DNA from: Gemella haemolysans
Lineage (GTDB): Bacteria > Bacillota > Bacilli > Staphylococcales > Gemellaceae
DNA: 64,000 nt
Assembly (NCBI RefSeq): GCF_028308085.1
Contig: NZ_JAQMFS010000027.1
Coordinates: 113,222-177,221, forward strand
Reading direction: 5' to 3'
Shown: piece by piece, positions 9,607-20,679 of the stretch
Layout: the number at the start of each line of letters is the position of its first letter
Numbering within the stretch: the stretch's first letter is position 1
Notes under the pieces: generated by a model
What the model saw: only the letters and a program-made list of their open reading frames with translations
Told to the model about the DNA's origin: nothing
The model's database searches: none
Made by a program: the position numbers and the translations under genes

Positions 9607-11307
9607 CTATTTGTTTAGTTTCGCTTTTATATCTGCTTTAGTTTTTTCTGCTAGTCTTAACATTTCGATAGAGTGTTCTTCAGAAAGTTTTGTCATAGTG
9701 TCTCCTGACACCATTCTTGCTACTTCAGCAATCTTCTCTTCTTCTGATAGTTCTCTAATTACAGTTAATGTTCTCTTATCTATTATTTCTTTACTGATTA
9801 GTAAATTTGTATCTGCTAAGGCTGTGGTTTGAGGTAAGTGCGAAATACAAAGTACTTGCGAACCTACACCAAGTTGATACATTTTTTCAGCCATCCTTTG
9901 CGACACTCTTCCACTTACTCCAGTATCAATTTCATCAAATATTATCGAAGTAGCTTCTATGCTTCTTGAGAAAATTATTTTCAGAGCTAACATTACCCTT
10001 GAAAGTTCCCCACCTGAAGCAACTTTAGATAAGGATTTTAAAGGTTCTCCTAAATTCGCACTAATTAAAATCTTAACATCGTCTTTTCCTGTTGTTGAAA
10101 ATTCTTTTTCTTTGAAATCAACTTTAATAGTACTCTTTTCCATGTATAAGAATTTCAACTCATCTTGAATAAGTTTTTCTAGTTTTAGCGCTGTCTCTTT
10201 TCTTATTGAACTTAACTCTTCGGCTAGAGTCGTCAGTTCTTCTTCGATTTTTTTACTTTCCTCTAAGTAGTTTTCAAAGTTCTCTTCATAGTTTTCCAAC
10301 TCATCTAATTCTTCTTTAATCGTTTCTGTAAAGGTAATAAGATCATTAAGTGGCTTAGAGTATTTTTTCTCTAATGTTTTTATTTTATCTAATCTAAAAA
10401 TCAAACGATCTAATTTTTCCTCATCATATTCAATTACATCTGTATAACTAGAAACTTCATATTTTAAATCATCAAGAATATAGTATAAATTTGTAATCTC
10501 TTCATATTTTTCTTCAAAGTTAGAATTATACCTACTTAGCTCTCCTAGATTAGATCTAATTTCTGCAAGTTTTGATATTACTCCATACTCACCATCAATA
10601 CCGTCTGTAATACTATGAGCAAGGGTATTTACCTTTTCGAAGTTCTCTAAGTAATCGATATCCTTTTCAAGATCTAAATCTTCGTCTATTTTAAGTTTCA
10701 TCTGACTTAATTCTTTATACTGGAATTTTAAGAAATCCACTTTTTGAAGAACATCACTTTCTTGTTGTTTTAAATTATCGATTTTTTCTTTGATTACTTG
10801 GTATTCTTTAAATTTTTCTTTATATTTTAAATATGCAGGTTGAATTTTTTCTCTATTAAATGAATCTACCAAATTCAGGTGATTTTTTTCTACTAATAAT
10901 ACTTGATTATCGTGTTGTTCATGAATATCTAATAAATGAGCAGCTACTTTTTTTAACGTAGATAGATTAACTATTGTTCCGTTAATTCTACACACACTCT
11001 TTCCACTGCTGTAAATATCACGACGAACTACAATAACCTCATCTTCAAGATCTAAATCAAGTTCATTAAAAATTCTCTTAACTTCTTTACTCTTAGGAAA
11101 ATCAAATACACCTTCAACACTCGCCTTCTCTTCACCATAACGAATATAAGACGTCGATGTTCTTTGACCAGACAGTTGTGAAATTGCCGCTAGAATCATT
11201 GATTTCCCTGCACCAGTTTCTCCACTTAAGACAGTTAAACCATTTTTAAGTTCTATAGTAGCTTTTTCAATTATTCCAAATTGCTTAATATTTAACTGAA
11301 TTAACAT
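9607..11307 (-). CDS. recN: DNA repair protein RecN
   Basis: 566 aa SMC-like ATPase used early in double-strand break repair. N-terminal Walker A GETGAGKSM (~residue 34), long coiled-coil arms (about residues 160-370, rich in Glu/Lys/Leu), C-terminal signature ASGGELSRVMLALK and Walker B IFDEIDTG. Length is typical. Located 11 bases after tlyA, the same neighbour order as in B. subtilis (yqxC-ahrC-recN), but here without the argR/ahrC gene between them. Confidence 0.96.
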   Translation of the reverse strand: MLIQLNIKQFGIIEKATIELKNGLTVLSGETGAGKSMILAAISQLSGQRTSTSYIRYGEEKASVEGVFDFPKSKEVKRIFNELDLDLEDEVIVVRRDIYSSGKSVCRINGTIVNLSTLKKVAAHLLDIHEQHDNQVLLVEKNHLNLVDSFNREKIQPAYLKYKEKFKEYQVIKEKIDNLKQQESDVLQKVDFLKFQYKELSQMKLKIDEDLDLEKDIDYLENFEKVNTLAHSITDGIDGEYGVISKLAEIRSNLGELSRYNSNFEEKYEEITNLYYILDDLKYEVSSYTDVIEYDEEKLDRLIFRLDKIKTLEKKYSKPLNDLITFTETIKEELDELENYEENFENYLEESKKIEEELTTLAEELSSIRKETALKLEKLIQDELKFLYMEKSTIKVDFKEKEFSTTGKDDVKILISANLGEPLKSLSKVASGGELSRVMLALKIIFSRSIEATSIIFDEIDTGVSGRVSQRMAEKMYQLGVGSQVLCISHLPQTTALADTNLLISKEIIDKRTLTVIRELSEEEKIAEVARMVSGDTMTKLSEEHSIEMLRLAEKTKADIKAKLNK

Positions 11308-11318
11308 CGGCTCCTCCT

Positions 11319-12128
11319 CTATTTAAAGTGATTATGAGCATTATTTACAATATGCTCTATATTGATTTTACTATTTTCCACTTCTTTATCTGCATTATAT
11401 TTTAGAAGCATTAAGAATTCAATATTCCCTTCTCCACCTGTTATTGGAGAATAAGATAGATTTGTCATACTAAATCCAACACTATTTGCTAATAGCAATA
11501 CTTTTTCTACGACTTCTAATTGAACTTTTTTATCTCGAACAATTCCACCTTTTCCTACCTTATCTTTTCCAGCTTCAAATTGAGGTTTTACAAGTGCGCA
11601 AACTTCTCCACCATCTTTTATTATTTCAGCAAGATTTGGGAGTATTAATGATAGTGATATAAATGAAACATCAATTGAAGCAATATCAATTTCATAGACA
11701 TCAAAATCTTCTTTAACGGAATGTCTGAAGTTAGTTTGTTCCATTACTTTTACACGTTCATCATTGCGTAGTTTCCACACAAGTTGATTAGTACCAACGT
11801 CCAATGCATATACAAACTTCGCTCCGTTTTGTAATGCGCAGTCTGTAAATCCTCCAGTTGATGAACCAATATCAATCATTACTTTGTCTTTCACATCAAA
11901 GTTCAACTCATTAATCGCTTTTTCTAGTTTAAGTCCTCCGCGACTAACATAAGGCATCTGTTTACCTTTAATTCTAAGTTCCGCAGTTGATTCAACCTTC
12001 TCCCCTGCTTTATCAATTCTAATATTATCATTATAAACTATACCAGCCATAATAGCTCGTTTTGCTTTTTCTCTTGATTCAAATAATCCTTGACTTACGC
12101 AAAGGACATCTGCTCTTTCTTTTGCCAT
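11319..12128 (-). CDS. TlyA family rRNA 2'-O-methyltransferase (YqxC-like)
   Basis: 269 aa. An N-terminal S4 RNA-binding domain (residues ~3-65) is followed by an FtsJ-like SAM-dependent methyltransferase domain with motif I DIGSSTGGFTDCAL (~86) and the KPQFEAG motif (~185). Members were first called hemolysins, but TlyA of Mycobacterium methylates rRNA; the rRNA target in Firmicutes is not fixed. First gene of the tlyA-recN-rsgA-rpe-thiN cluster. Confidence 0.9.
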   Translation of the reverse strand: MAKERADVLCVSQGLFESREKAKRAIMAGIVYNDNIRIDKAGEKVESTAELRIKGKQMPYVSRGGLKLEKAINELNFDVKDKVMIDIGSSTGGFTDCALQNGAKFVYALDVGTNQLVWKLRNDERVKVMEQTNFRHSVKEDFDVYEIDIASIDVSFISLSLILPNLAEIIKDGGEVCALVKPQFEAGKDKVGKGGIVRDKKVQLEVVEKVLLLANSVGFSMTNLSYSPITGGEGNIEFLMLLKYNADKEVENSKINIEHIVNNAHNHFK

Positions 12129-12327
12129 AGTTACCTCTTTTTTATTTACTAAGTGTGCATTTCAAAATAAATATTAATTTTAAAATTTACACAGTCTTTC
12201 CTTTTAATTTTATCATATTAATCGTATTTTATCTATGAGAATGGTACGTTTATATATACTTTATATCTAAATTTAAATAATATTCCACTTATTTTTGAGT
12301 GATTATTTTATAGTCTAATAAAAATAA

Positions 12328-12363
12328 GAGCAACCTAAGGAAAATTTTCCTATTAGGTCGCCC
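12328..12363 (-). terminator. Terminator of the glycogen operon
   Basis: GC-richer hairpin 15 bases after the glgP stop. Arms GCGACCTAA and TTAGGTTGC enclose the self-complementary core GGAAAATTTTCC; on the minus strand it is followed by a T-rich tail (CTTATTTTTATT). Confidence 0.85.
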
Positions 12364-12377
12364 TTTATATTAATATT

Positions 12378-14771
12378 TTATTTTACTTTTTTTATGTTCC
12401 AAATATCTTTAGCATATTCAGCTACAGATCTATCTGCAGAGAAGATACCAGCATTAGCAGTATTTACTAAACTCATTTGTCCCCATTTTTCTTTATCTTG
12501 ATAAGTTTCAGCAACTTTTTCTTGAGCTGTAATATAACTTTCAAAGTCAGCTAGACACATATAGTTATCTTGAGTTAATAAGTAGTCTACGATAAAGTTG
12601 AAGTTCATACCACCTACAGTCATAGTTCTAATGAAATCTAATGTTTCTTTAATTTTTACTGAATTATTGTAGTATTCCCAAGGTTTATATCCATGAGCAT
12701 ATAACGCATCTACTTCTGGAGTTTCTAAACCGAAGATAAAGATATTGTCATCTCCTACCGCTTCATGAATCTCTACATTAGCTCCATCAAGTGTTCCTAA
12801 TGTTAAAGCTCCATTTAGCATTAGTTTCATATTTCCTGTTCCACTTGCCTCTTTTCCAGCTTGTGAAATTTGTTCACTAATGTCAGCCGCTGGAATTATT
12901 TTTTCTGCTAGTGTTACTTTGTAATCTGGTAAAAATACAACTTTTATGTATTCACGCACTAATTCATCACATTCAATCATTTGAGAGATTGAGTGGATAA
13001 ATTTAATAATATTTTTAGCCATTTGGTATCCTGACGATGCTTTTGCAGCAAAAATAAATGTTCTAGGTACTGGACGTAATCCATTATATTTAATCTCTCT
13101 ATATAAATATACGATGTGTAATGCATTCAGTAATTGACGTTTATATTCATGAAGTCTCTTAACTTGTACATCAAAGATAGACTCTGGATTTACAGTTATA
13201 CCTGTTGTATTTTGAATGTAAGTAGCAAGTTGTTCTTTTTTAATTTTTTTAATTTCTAGAAGTTTATCAACAACTTTTTTGTCATTTTTATAATCATTTA
13301 ATTTACTGATTTTAGATAAATCTTTAACGAAGTCATCACCGATTAATTCTTTCAGATATGATGCTAGTTCAGGGTTTGCCTGTCCTAACCATCTACGATG
13401 AGCTATACCGTTAGTTACATTTCCAAATTTAGTTGGATATAATTCGTTAAATGCTCTAAATGTTGATTCAACAAGAATGTCACTATGTAATTTCGATACT
13501 CCGTTAACATTATGACTTCCTACTATTGATAAATTAGCCATTCTTATTTGATTATCATAAATAATTGCTGTTTCTGCTAATGTATAATCTTTACCTTGAT
13601 CAATTACCCATTGACAGAATCGTTTATTAATTTCTTCAATAATTGAGTAAATACGTGGTAATAATGGTTTAAATAAATCTACAGACCATTTTTCTAACGC
13701 TTCCGCCATAATTGTGTGGTTAGTGTAGGCAAAAGTTTTAATTGTAATTTCCCAAGCCTTATCCCAAGAATAACCATATTCATCAAGCAATAATCTCATT
13801 AATTCTGGAACTCCCATCGCTGGGTGAGTATCATTAATATGTAATGCAACGTGTTCACTTAAGTTTTCTAATGTTCCAAATTCATTATAATGATTTTTTA
13901 CTAATTGTTGCAATGAAGCACTAATAAAGAAGTATTGTTGTTTAATACGTAATTCTTTACCTTCATTTGTGCTATCTGCTGGATATAATAATTTAGAAAT
14001 TGATGAAGCTATTGCTTCTGCTTCTGAAGATTTTGAATATTCTCCGCGTTCAAACAGTTTCATATTAAATCCTGTTTTTGCTTTTGCTTCCCATAAACGT
14101 AATGTATTTACAGTTTTTGTTTTATATCCTGAAATTAATAAATCATATGGTTCAGCTTGAATTGAAGTATAATCTTTGTGTTCTACAGTGAATCCATTTT
14201 CTGTCATTTTTTCTTCAACATGTCCATAGAACCTAACCTCAATTTCCTCGTCATTTCTATAAACAAGACCATATTTCCCTAAATCTAACCAATAATCTGG
14301 GAACTCCTGTTGCCAACCATTGTTAATAACCTGCTTGAAGATTCCATATTCATAAAGAATAGAAAAACCTGTTACTGGATAATCACTACTTGTTAAAGCA
14401 TCTAAATAACATGAAGCAAGACGTCCAAGACCACCATTCCCTAATCCTGGATCTGGTTCGATATCATAAATTTCATCTAAATCGAAGTTATTGTCAGAAA
14501 GATATTCTTTGATTTCTTTTTCGACTCCAAGATTAAATAAATTGTTTCTTAAAGTTCTACCTACAAGAAACTCCATTGACATGTAGTAAGCACGTTTTTG
14601 CTTTGTTTTCTTTAATTCTTGTTCATACGCAAATTTTTTCTCAGATAATTTTTCTCTAACAGTGCTCATTAACGCTTCATAAACTTGACGTTTACTCGCT
14701 GTTTTTATTGTGATCCCAAATTGTCTTTTTAAATATTTTTCTATTCTGTGTTCTAACTCTTGTTGTTTCAT
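12378..14771 (-). CDS. glgP: Glycogen/starch/alpha-glucan phosphorylase
   Basis: 797 aa GT35 enzyme that releases glucose 1-phosphate from alpha-1,4-glucan ends. The PLP site is visible as EASGTGNMKLMLNGALTLG, with Lys the PLP anchor, and the N-terminal GNGGLGRLASCYLDAL motif is intact. Length is typical (about 750-830 aa). Last gene of the glgB-C-D-A-P operon, so degradation enzyme and synthesis enzymes are co-transcribed. SD AGGAGA precedes the ATG by six to seven bases. Confidence 0.96.
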   Translation of the reverse strand: MKQQELEHRIEKYLKRQFGITIKTASKRQVYEALMSTVREKLSEKKFAYEQELKKTKQKRAYYMSMEFLVGRTLRNNLFNLGVEKEIKEYLSDNNFDLDEIYDIEPDPGLGNGGLGRLASCYLDALTSSDYPVTGFSILYEYGIFKQVINNGWQQEFPDYWLDLGKYGLVYRNDEEIEVRFYGHVEEKMTENGFTVEHKDYTSIQAEPYDLLISGYKTKTVNTLRLWEAKAKTGFNMKLFERGEYSKSSEAEAIASSISKLLYPADSTNEGKELRIKQQYFFISASLQQLVKNHYNEFGTLENLSEHVALHINDTHPAMGVPELMRLLLDEYGYSWDKAWEITIKTFAYTNHTIMAEALEKWSVDLFKPLLPRIYSIIEEINKRFCQWVIDQGKDYTLAETAIIYDNQIRMANLSIVGSHNVNGVSKLHSDILVESTFRAFNELYPTKFGNVTNGIAHRRWLGQANPELASYLKELIGDDFVKDLSKISKLNDYKNDKKVVDKLLEIKKIKKEQLATYIQNTTGITVNPESIFDVQVKRLHEYKRQLLNALHIVYLYREIKYNGLRPVPRTFIFAAKASSGYQMAKNIIKFIHSISQMIECDELVREYIKVVFLPDYKVTLAEKIIPAADISEQISQAGKEASGTGNMKLMLNGALTLGTLDGANVEIHEAVGDDNIFIFGLETPEVDALYAHGYKPWEYYNNSVKIKETLDFIRTMTVGGMNFNFIVDYLLTQDNYMCLADFESYITAQEKVAETYQDKEKWGQMSLVNTANAGIFSADRSVAEYAKDIWNIKKVK

Positions 14772-14795
14772 TAATCTCTCCTATAATCCATCTCG

Positions 14796-16214
14796 TTAGA
14801 CGATTTCACTGTACATATTTATATATTGTAGTGCTGATTTTTTCCAACTTACATCTTGTTGAATTGCATTCTTCATAATTTTATTCCAAATATGACGTTC
14901 TTGATAATAACAATACGTTGCTCTATAAACCGCATCTAACATATCATATGCATCGAAACTTTCAAATGTAAATCCTGTTCCTGTTTTTCCATCGAATGGT
15001 TCAACTGTATCTCTTAACCCACCAACTCTGTGAACAATCGGTATAGTAGCGTATCTCATTGAAATAAGTTGAGATAAACCACATGGTTCAGTTTTAGATG
15101 GCATCAAGAACATATCACAAGAGCTATATACTTTTGATGATACTTCTGATGAGAACATAATTAAACTTCTTACTTTATCATGACGACGATATTCTAACGA
15201 ACGAAGTGCATCTTCATAATGACGATCACCTGTTCCTAAAATCACAAGTTGAGCACCTGTTTTTAAGATTTCATCAGCTACATGAAGAACTAAGTCAATT
15301 CCTTTTTGGTGAGTTAATCTAGTAACCATTCCAATCATAGGGATATTTTCATTTACTTCTAACGCTAAATCTTCTTGGAATTTTAATTTGTTCTCTACTT
15401 TATTTTTTAATGTTTTAACATCAAAGTTCTTATAAATGTTTTTATCAGTTTTTGAATTAAACTTATCAATATCCAAACCATTAATTATGCCGTGAAGTTT
15501 TCCTTGCTCTATTCTTAGTATATCATCTAAACCATATGAGAAATATGGATCTAGTATTTCATGTGCATAAGTTTCACTTACCGTATTTATTCTATCAGCC
15601 AATTGAATAGCACCTTTCAATAGGTTTAAATCACCTTTGTATATAAGAGCATCAAAATATTTATTATCTAATCCAAAAAGATTACCCATTTCATAAGGAT
15701 TGAACTTTCCTTGGAATTCAATATTATGGATAGATATTACACTTTTAATATTTTGATAAAAACCTTCTCCTCTTGACTTAATATCATCTAAGTAAATTAC
15801 AGATAAAGCTGCATGCCAGTCATTAGCATTAACTATATCTGGTTTATAATCAATATGAGGTAATATTTCTAATGCAGCTTTTGAAAAGAATGCAAATCTT
15901 TCACCATCATCATCTTGACCATATACACTATCTCTATTAAAATATTGTTCGTTATCGATAAAATAATAAGTTACTCCATTTACTTGCGTTTCAAAAATTC
16001 CACAATAAACTGTTCTCCATCCTAAATTAATAAATATATGTTGTTTATATTTTAAATCATACTTTTGTCTATCTATTGAAGAATACAAAGGCAGTACTAC
16101 CCTTGCTTCTACATTTTCATCTTGAAGTGCTTTAGGTAATGATCCTATAACATCTCCTAGTCCTCCAACCTTTACAAATGGTGCCGCTTCAGCTGCCACG
16201 AATAATATTTTCAT
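14796..16214 (-). CDS. glgA: Glycogen synthase (ADP-glucose)
   Basis: 472 aa GT5 glycosyltransferase adding glucose from ADP-glucose to the glucan chain. The N-terminal KVGGLGDVIGSLPKAL motif (ADP-glucose binding Lys) and the C-terminal EPCGLSQL motif with the catalytic Glu are both present. It lies 24 bases upstream of glgP, and follows a 143-bp gap after glgD that contains a possible secondary promoter. Confidence 0.96.
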   Translation of the reverse strand: MKILFVAAEAAPFVKVGGLGDVIGSLPKALQDENVEARVVLPLYSSIDRQKYDLKYKQHIFINLGWRTVYCGIFETQVNGVTYYFIDNEQYFNRDSVYGQDDDGERFAFFSKAALEILPHIDYKPDIVNANDWHAALSVIYLDDIKSRGEGFYQNIKSVISIHNIEFQGKFNPYEMGNLFGLDNKYFDALIYKGDLNLLKGAIQLADRINTVSETYAHEILDPYFSYGLDDILRIEQGKLHGIINGLDIDKFNSKTDKNIYKNFDVKTLKNKVENKLKFQEDLALEVNENIPMIGMVTRLTHQKGIDLVLHVADEILKTGAQLVILGTGDRHYEDALRSLEYRRHDKVRSLIMFSSEVSSKVYSSCDMFLMPSKTEPCGLSQLISMRYATIPIVHRVGGLRDTVEPFDGKTGTGFTFESFDAYDMLDAVYRATYCYYQERHIWNKIMKNAIQQDVSWKKSALQYINMYSEIV

Positions 16215-16282
16215 TATTGTTCTCCTTATTCGTTATTTATTTCATACTAAAAGGGTTAGTTTTAGATGTAGTCTATCTGTTT

Positions 16283-16288
16283 ATTATA
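16283..16288 (-). promoter_or_regulatory. Possible weak internal promoter ahead of glgA-glgP
   Basis: A perfect -10 TATAAT lies about 70 bases before the glgA start in the glgD-glgA gap, but no good -35 is found at 16-18 bp. The same gap holds a distant inverted pair GGGTTAG (16253-16259) and CTAACCC (16342-16348) that could fold the transcript. Either could set glgA-glgP expression apart from glgBCD; this is only a suggestion. Confidence 0.3.
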
Positions 16289-16357
16289 CTCCTTTTCCTT
16301 CCGAAAATCGAAGGTTTTACAAATATCTCCCACATTTTATTCTAACCCATATTTTTA

Positions 16358-17470
16358 TTATACTACTTTATTTTTTTCTACAATAACTTGACAATTTTCA
16401 GCTCCTTTTAATTCCACTCTTTCGGAAACAGTAGCCGACTTATCTAAAATTACATAATCTAAGTAAGCTGATTTTTTAATAACACTATTAGGCATTATAA
16501 TAGAATTTTTAATAACTGCACCTTCTTCTATTACAACGTCCCTAAATAAAATACTGTTTTCAACTATACCATTAATTTCACAACCATCACCTAGAATAGA
16601 ATTTTTCACGATTGCACCTTCTCCATAAGTAGTTGGTACACTATCTTGTACTCTAGTTAAAATATCAGTACCTGATAAGAATAATTCATTCATCTTATTA
16701 GGATCTAATAAATCTCTATTAAAGTCATAAAACTCTTGAACACTATTAATTGTTCTTGTATAATTCTTGATTTCATATCCATAAACATTTAATCTATGGA
16801 AATTCTTAGTAATATAATCTAACAATAAATCCTGCCATCCATATGTCATCCCTTTTTTAACAAGTTCTTTAAACATCTCTTTAGACATTATGTAAATTTT
16901 AACTTGCGTAGGGCACACTTGATCATATCCATCATAATGATATAAACTATCATATACTCTATCTTTTTCATCAAAAATAATTTGTGATTCACGTTGTTGA
17001 GGTTTTCTATACGTATAAGCTAATGTAATATCAGCATTTGTAGATTTATGATATTTAAGCATTTCTTTAAAATCGATATTTCCAACAATATTTCCATCTG
17101 CCAATATACAATATTCTTCTAATAAAGTATCTGCATATTTTGCCGCATCTCCCAATGCTTCGATTTTATTTTGTGCAACTCTATTTGATTGATGGTTTGA
17201 CATCGGTGTTATAAATTTCAACCCACTATTTTTTCTGTTTAGATCCCAGTCTTTCCCCCAACTTAAGTGATCCATTAATGACTTATAATGGTGATTTGTC
17301 ACTACTGCTATATTAGATATCTCAGCTTTAACTAAAGAAGATAACATGAAATCAATCATTCTATATCTTGACGCAACCGCTAAAGATGCTAGTGTTCTAT
17401 TTCTTACTAATCCTTGCAGATCATCGTTACGATAGTTATCCGCAAATAAAATACAAAACGCTCTTACCAT
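16358..17470 (-). CDS. glgD: GlgD, non-catalytic paralogue of ADP-glucose pyrophosphorylase
   Basis: 370 aa. Same fold as GlgC (nucleotidyltransferase domain plus C-terminal left-handed beta-helix with hexapeptide repeats), but the GGxGTRL nucleotide-binding loop of GlgC is replaced by ADNYRNDDLQGL, and GlgC's SGDHIY metal-site motif reads LADGNIV. In Firmicutes GlgD forms heterotetramers with GlgC and modulates its activity. Starts one base after glgC; the SD lies inside the glgC 3' end. Confidence 0.93.
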   Translation of the reverse strand: MVRAFCILFADNYRNDDLQGLVRNRTLASLAVASRYRMIDFMLSSLVKAEISNIAVVTNHHYKSLMDHLSWGKDWDLNRKNSGLKFITPMSNHQSNRVAQNKIEALGDAAKYADTLLEEYCILADGNIVGNIDFKEMLKYHKSTNADITLAYTYRKPQQRESQIIFDEKDRVYDSLYHYDGYDQVCPTQVKIYIMSKEMFKELVKKGMTYGWQDLLLDYITKNFHRLNVYGYEIKNYTRTINSVQEFYDFNRDLLDPNKMNELFLSGTDILTRVQDSVPTTYGEGAIVKNSILGDGCEINGIVENSILFRDVVIEEGAVIKNSIIMPNSVIKKSAYLDYVILDKSATVSERVELKGAENCQVIVEKNKVV

Positions 17471-17471
17471 A

Positions 17472-18644
17472 TTATTTTCCCTCTACTTTCCTATTCTCAT
17501 TTACAACTTCATCCCTACCGATTACTGTTATTTGTTCTTTTCCTAGAACAATTTCTCTATTACCTACTTCTACATTTTCTTTAACTACTGAACCTTCTGA
17601 AATAATTGAATTATAGACTTTAGCTCCTTTTTCAATAACTGCGCCTTTCATGATGATACTTCCCACTACTTCAGCACCTTCTTCGATTCTAACTCCTGAA
17701 GAAATTATAGATTCTGAAATAGTTCCATATACAGTAGTCCCATCTGAAATCATAGAATTTCTAACATTAGCACTATGTCCTAAATATTGAGGCATAGCAC
17801 CTTCATGTCGATAATAAATTCTCCATAATTTATCATCAATATTAAAGTTTTCTTTATTTTTTATTAGATCCATATTTGCTTCCCATAAGCTCTCAATTGT
17901 ACCTACATCTTTCCAGTAACCATAGAATGGATAAGCATAGATATTTTTTCCTTCGTTCAACATCATTGGGATAATATTTTTACCGAAGTCTTTTTCACTA
18001 TCTGGGTTTTCTTCGTCACGAATTAAATATTCTCTTAATTGTTGCCAACTGAAAATATAGATTCCCATCGATGCCTTAGTTGAGATTGGATTTTCTGGTT
18101 TCTCTAAAAATTCAGTTACTTTAAGATCAAAGTTTGTGTTCAATATTCCAAAACGACTAGCCTCTTCAATTGGAACATTAATGTGTGCGATTGTTAAATC
18201 TGCTCCTTTTTCTTTATGGAAATCTAACATTTCTTTATAGTTCATTTTATAAATGTGATCTCCTGATAAAATAAGAACATATTCTGGGTTATATTGCTCT
18301 ATATATTTAATATTTTGATATATTGCATTAGCAGTTCCTTTATACCATTCTCCAGTTTTTCCTGCAGTATAAGGTGGTAGAATAGATAACCCTCCATCCA
18401 TTCTATCTAAATCCCATGGTTGACCATTCCCCATGTATGAGTTAAGTTCCAAAGGCATAAATTGTGTTAGTACTCCTACAGTTGAAATTCCAGAGTTCGC
18501 ACAATTAGAAAGTGGAAAATCTATAATTCTATATTTTCCTCCAAAAGGTACAGCCGGTTTAGCCATATCTTTTGTTAATACTTGTAATCTTGTACCTTGT
18601 CCTCCCGCTAGTAGCATTGCTACAACTTCTTTTTTTCGTGCCAT
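17472..18644 (-). CDS. glgC: Glucose-1-phosphate adenylyltransferase
   Basis: 390 aa from the chosen ATG. Makes ADP-glucose from ATP and glucose 1-phosphate, the committed step of glycogen synthesis. The catalytic loop LAGGQGTRL, sugar-binding [10 protein letters not shown] and the [10 protein letters not shown] metal motif are intact, with a C-terminal beta-helix of hexapeptide repeats. The reading frame is open a further seven codons to a TTG, but AGGGGG eight bases before the ATG at 18644 makes that ATG the better start. Confidence 0.95.
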   Translation of the reverse strand: MARKKEVVAMLLAGGQGTRLQVLTKDMAKPAVPFGGKYRIIDFPLSNCANSGISTVGVLTQFMPLELNSYMGNGQPWDLDRMDGGLSILPPYTAGKTGEWYKGTANAIYQNIKYIEQYNPEYVLILSGDHIYKMNYKEMLDFHKEKGADLTIAHINVPIEEASRFGILNTNFDLKVTEFLEKPENPISTKASMGIYIFSWQQLREYLIRDEENPDSEKDFGKNIIPMMLNEGKNIYAYPFYGYWKDVGTIESLWEANMDLIKNKENFNIDDKLWRIYYRHEGAMPQYLGHSANVRNSMISDGTTVYGTISESIISSGVRIEEGAEVVGSIIMKGAVIEKGAKVYNSIISEGSVVKENVEVGNREIVLGKEQITVIGRDEVVNENRKVEGK

Positions 18645-18672
18645 TAAGTTGACCCCCTTCTTCAAAACTTGT

Positions 18673-20526
18673 TTATTTCTTTTCTATATACATTGTCGCA
18701 TAAGGCGGAATGTTTAAACTCAACGTATATTTAAATTCATTTTTTTCTTTATTAATTGTTTTAAGATTTCTATTTGATACTGCGATACCATCGTATTTTT
18801 TAGCATCAGAATTCAACACAATCTTGTAACTTCCCCAAGTATCTACCCCAATTTCATAATTTTTCAATACTTGATTTGAGAAATTACTAACCACTAAGAC
18901 TTCTTTACCTGATCTATCTTTACGAGAAAAAGCAAAAACATTGTTATTATTATCATCTACAACATGCCATCTAAAGCCATCCCAATCACTGTCGTTTTCC
19001 CATAGTGCTGGCTTAGTTTTATAATACTTATTAAGTTCTTTTACATATCTATGTGTAAATACATGCTTAGGATATAACATTAATAACCAATCAAGTTCTC
19101 TTTCTTCATCCCATTCGATAAATTGAGCAATATCAATTCCCATAAATGCTAATTTTTTCCCTGGATGTGCATACATATACCCTAAAAATGCTTTTAAGTT
19201 TGCGAATTTATCCTCGTATGGAACAGGACTCTTATCTAAAAGAGATTTTTTCCCATGTACTACTTCATCATGTGAGATTGGAAGAATGAAATTTTCAGAG
19301 AATGCATAATGCATTGAAAATGTAAATTTGTTGTGTACTCCTTTTCTAAAGAAAGGATCTGTTTCTAAATAATCAAGACTATCATTCATCCATCCCATAT
19401 TCCATTTGAAGTCAAATCCTAAACCACCATGTTCAACAGCAGCAGTTACTTTTGGATAGCTCGTTGATTCTTCTGCTATCATACTTACACCTGGATAATT
19501 TTCTTTTACGTATAAGTTAAGATTTTTTATAAAATCTATTGCTTCTAGATTTTCAAATCCACCGTAAATATTTCTAGCACATTTGTCTTCATCTCGGCAA
19601 TAATTTAAAAATAACATAGAACTAACCGCATCGACTCTTATTCCGTCTATGTGGTAATCTTCAATCCATGATACTGCACTTGATGTTAAAAATGACTTAA
19701 CTTCATTACGTCCATAATCAAACACCCTAGTACCCCAACCTTCGTGCTCCATTTTTCTCGTATCAGAATATTCATAACATGGTGTTCCATCAAATTCATA
19801 TAATCCATGAGCATCCTTTGTAAAATGTCCAGGAACCCAATCTAGTATTACCCCAATATTATTTTGGTGACAAATATCAACAAAATACATAAAATCTTCC
19901 GGTGTTCCATATCTTGAAGTTGGTGAAAAATACCCTGTAGCTTGATATCCCCATGATTTATCATATGGATACTCTGTGACTGGTAATAACTCAACATGAG
20001 TGTAATTCATTTCTTTTACATATTCTACCAGTCTATGTGCTAATTCCCTATAACTTAGTTCTTTTCCCTCTTCGTTGTGTTTCCAAGATCCAAGATGTAC
20101 TTCATAAATATTCATAGGCTGATGATAAGGTACCGTCCTATTATCCATCCACTTTTTATCTTTCCATTTATATTCTGGTAAAGTATAAACTTTTGATGCT
20201 GTTAACGGTCTAGTTTCAGCATGCTTAGCATATGGATCAGCCTTCCATAACTCAACCCCACTATGTGTAACAATTACATATTTATAAGCATCAAACTCAC
20301 AAACACCAGGAACTTTAATTTCATAAATTCCTCTATCATTTATTTTTTTCATTTCATATGTATATGGATACCAAGAACAAAACTCACCTGTAACAAAAAC
20401 TCTTTTCGCGTTTGGAGCCCATACTCTAAAAGTACAAGAATCCCCATCTAAAAACGATCCTAAAAATTTATGGCTATGGTAATTAGTTCCTTCATGGAAT
20501 AAATATTCTGCCATATTATTATTCAC
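18673..20526 (-). CDS. glgB: 1,4-alpha-glucan branching enzyme
   Basis: 617 aa GH13 enzyme that introduces alpha-1,6 branches. N-terminal CBM48 domain (~residues 20-120), then a catalytic barrel with the nucleophile in GIRVDAV, the acid/base in MIAEEST and the [10 protein letters not shown] motif. First gene of the glg operon. The GTG at 20526 sits six bases after GGAGGGGG, better spaced than the ATG four codons inside, so GTG is taken as the start. Confidence 0.96.
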   Translation of the reverse strand: MNNNMAEYLFHEGTNYHSHKFLGSFLDGDSCTFRVWAPNAKRVFVTGEFCSWYPYTYEMKKINDRGIYEIKVPGVCEFDAYKYVIVTHSGVELWKADPYAKHAETRPLTASKVYTLPEYKWKDKKWMDNRTVPYHQPMNIYEVHLGSWKHNEEGKELSYRELAHRLVEYVKEMNYTHVELLPVTEYPYDKSWGYQATGYFSPTSRYGTPEDFMYFVDICHQNNIGVILDWVPGHFTKDAHGLYEFDGTPCYEYSDTRKMEHEGWGTRVFDYGRNEVKSFLTSSAVSWIEDYHIDGIRVDAVSSMLFLNYCRDEDKCARNIYGGFENLEAIDFIKNLNLYVKENYPGVSMIAEESTSYPKVTAAVEHGGLGFDFKWNMGWMNDSLDYLETDPFFRKGVHNKFTFSMHYAFSENFILPISHDEVVHGKKSLLDKSPVPYEDKFANLKAFLGYMYAHPGKKLAFMGIDIAQFIEWDEERELDWLLMLYPKHVFTHRYVKELNKYYKTKPALWENDSDWDGFRWHVVDDNNNNVFAFSRKDRSGKEVLVVSNFSNQVLKNYEIGVDTWGSYKIVLNSDAKKYDGIAVSNRNLKTINKEKNEFKYTLSLNIPPYATMYIEKK

Positions 20527-20547
20527 TAAATACCCCCTCCTCTACAA

Positions 20548-20562
20548 AAGTAAACGTTTTCT
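20548..20562. promoter_or_regulatory. cre-like site (CcpA) in the glgB leader
   Basis: AAGTAAACGTTTTCT matches the catabolite-responsive element consensus WTGNAANCGNWNNCW at all but one defined position. It lies just upstream of the glgB SD, inside the 5' untranslated region, where a roadblock mechanism is possible. Confidence 0.5.
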
Positions 20563-20650
20563 TTTGATTTTAAAAAAATTTAATTTTATAAAAATTTCAT
20601 AAAAAATAGTTTAAATTAACACTAATTTTTTCTTTATTTTTTATACCTAT

Positions 20651-20679
20651 AGTATAACATATGAAAGCTTTTATGTAAA
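20651..20679 (-). promoter_or_regulatory. Sigma-A promoter of the glg operon
   Basis: On the minus strand -35 TTTACA (20674-20679), 17-bp spacer and -10 TATACT (20651-20656) preceded by TG, forming a partly extended -10. Located about 125 bases upstream of the glgB GTG. Confidence 0.75.

Noticed and set aside
16358..17470. GlgD as a decayed glgC pseudogene
   Set aside because: Loss of catalytic motifs is characteristic of functional GlgD regulatory subunits, and the frame and operon position are intact.
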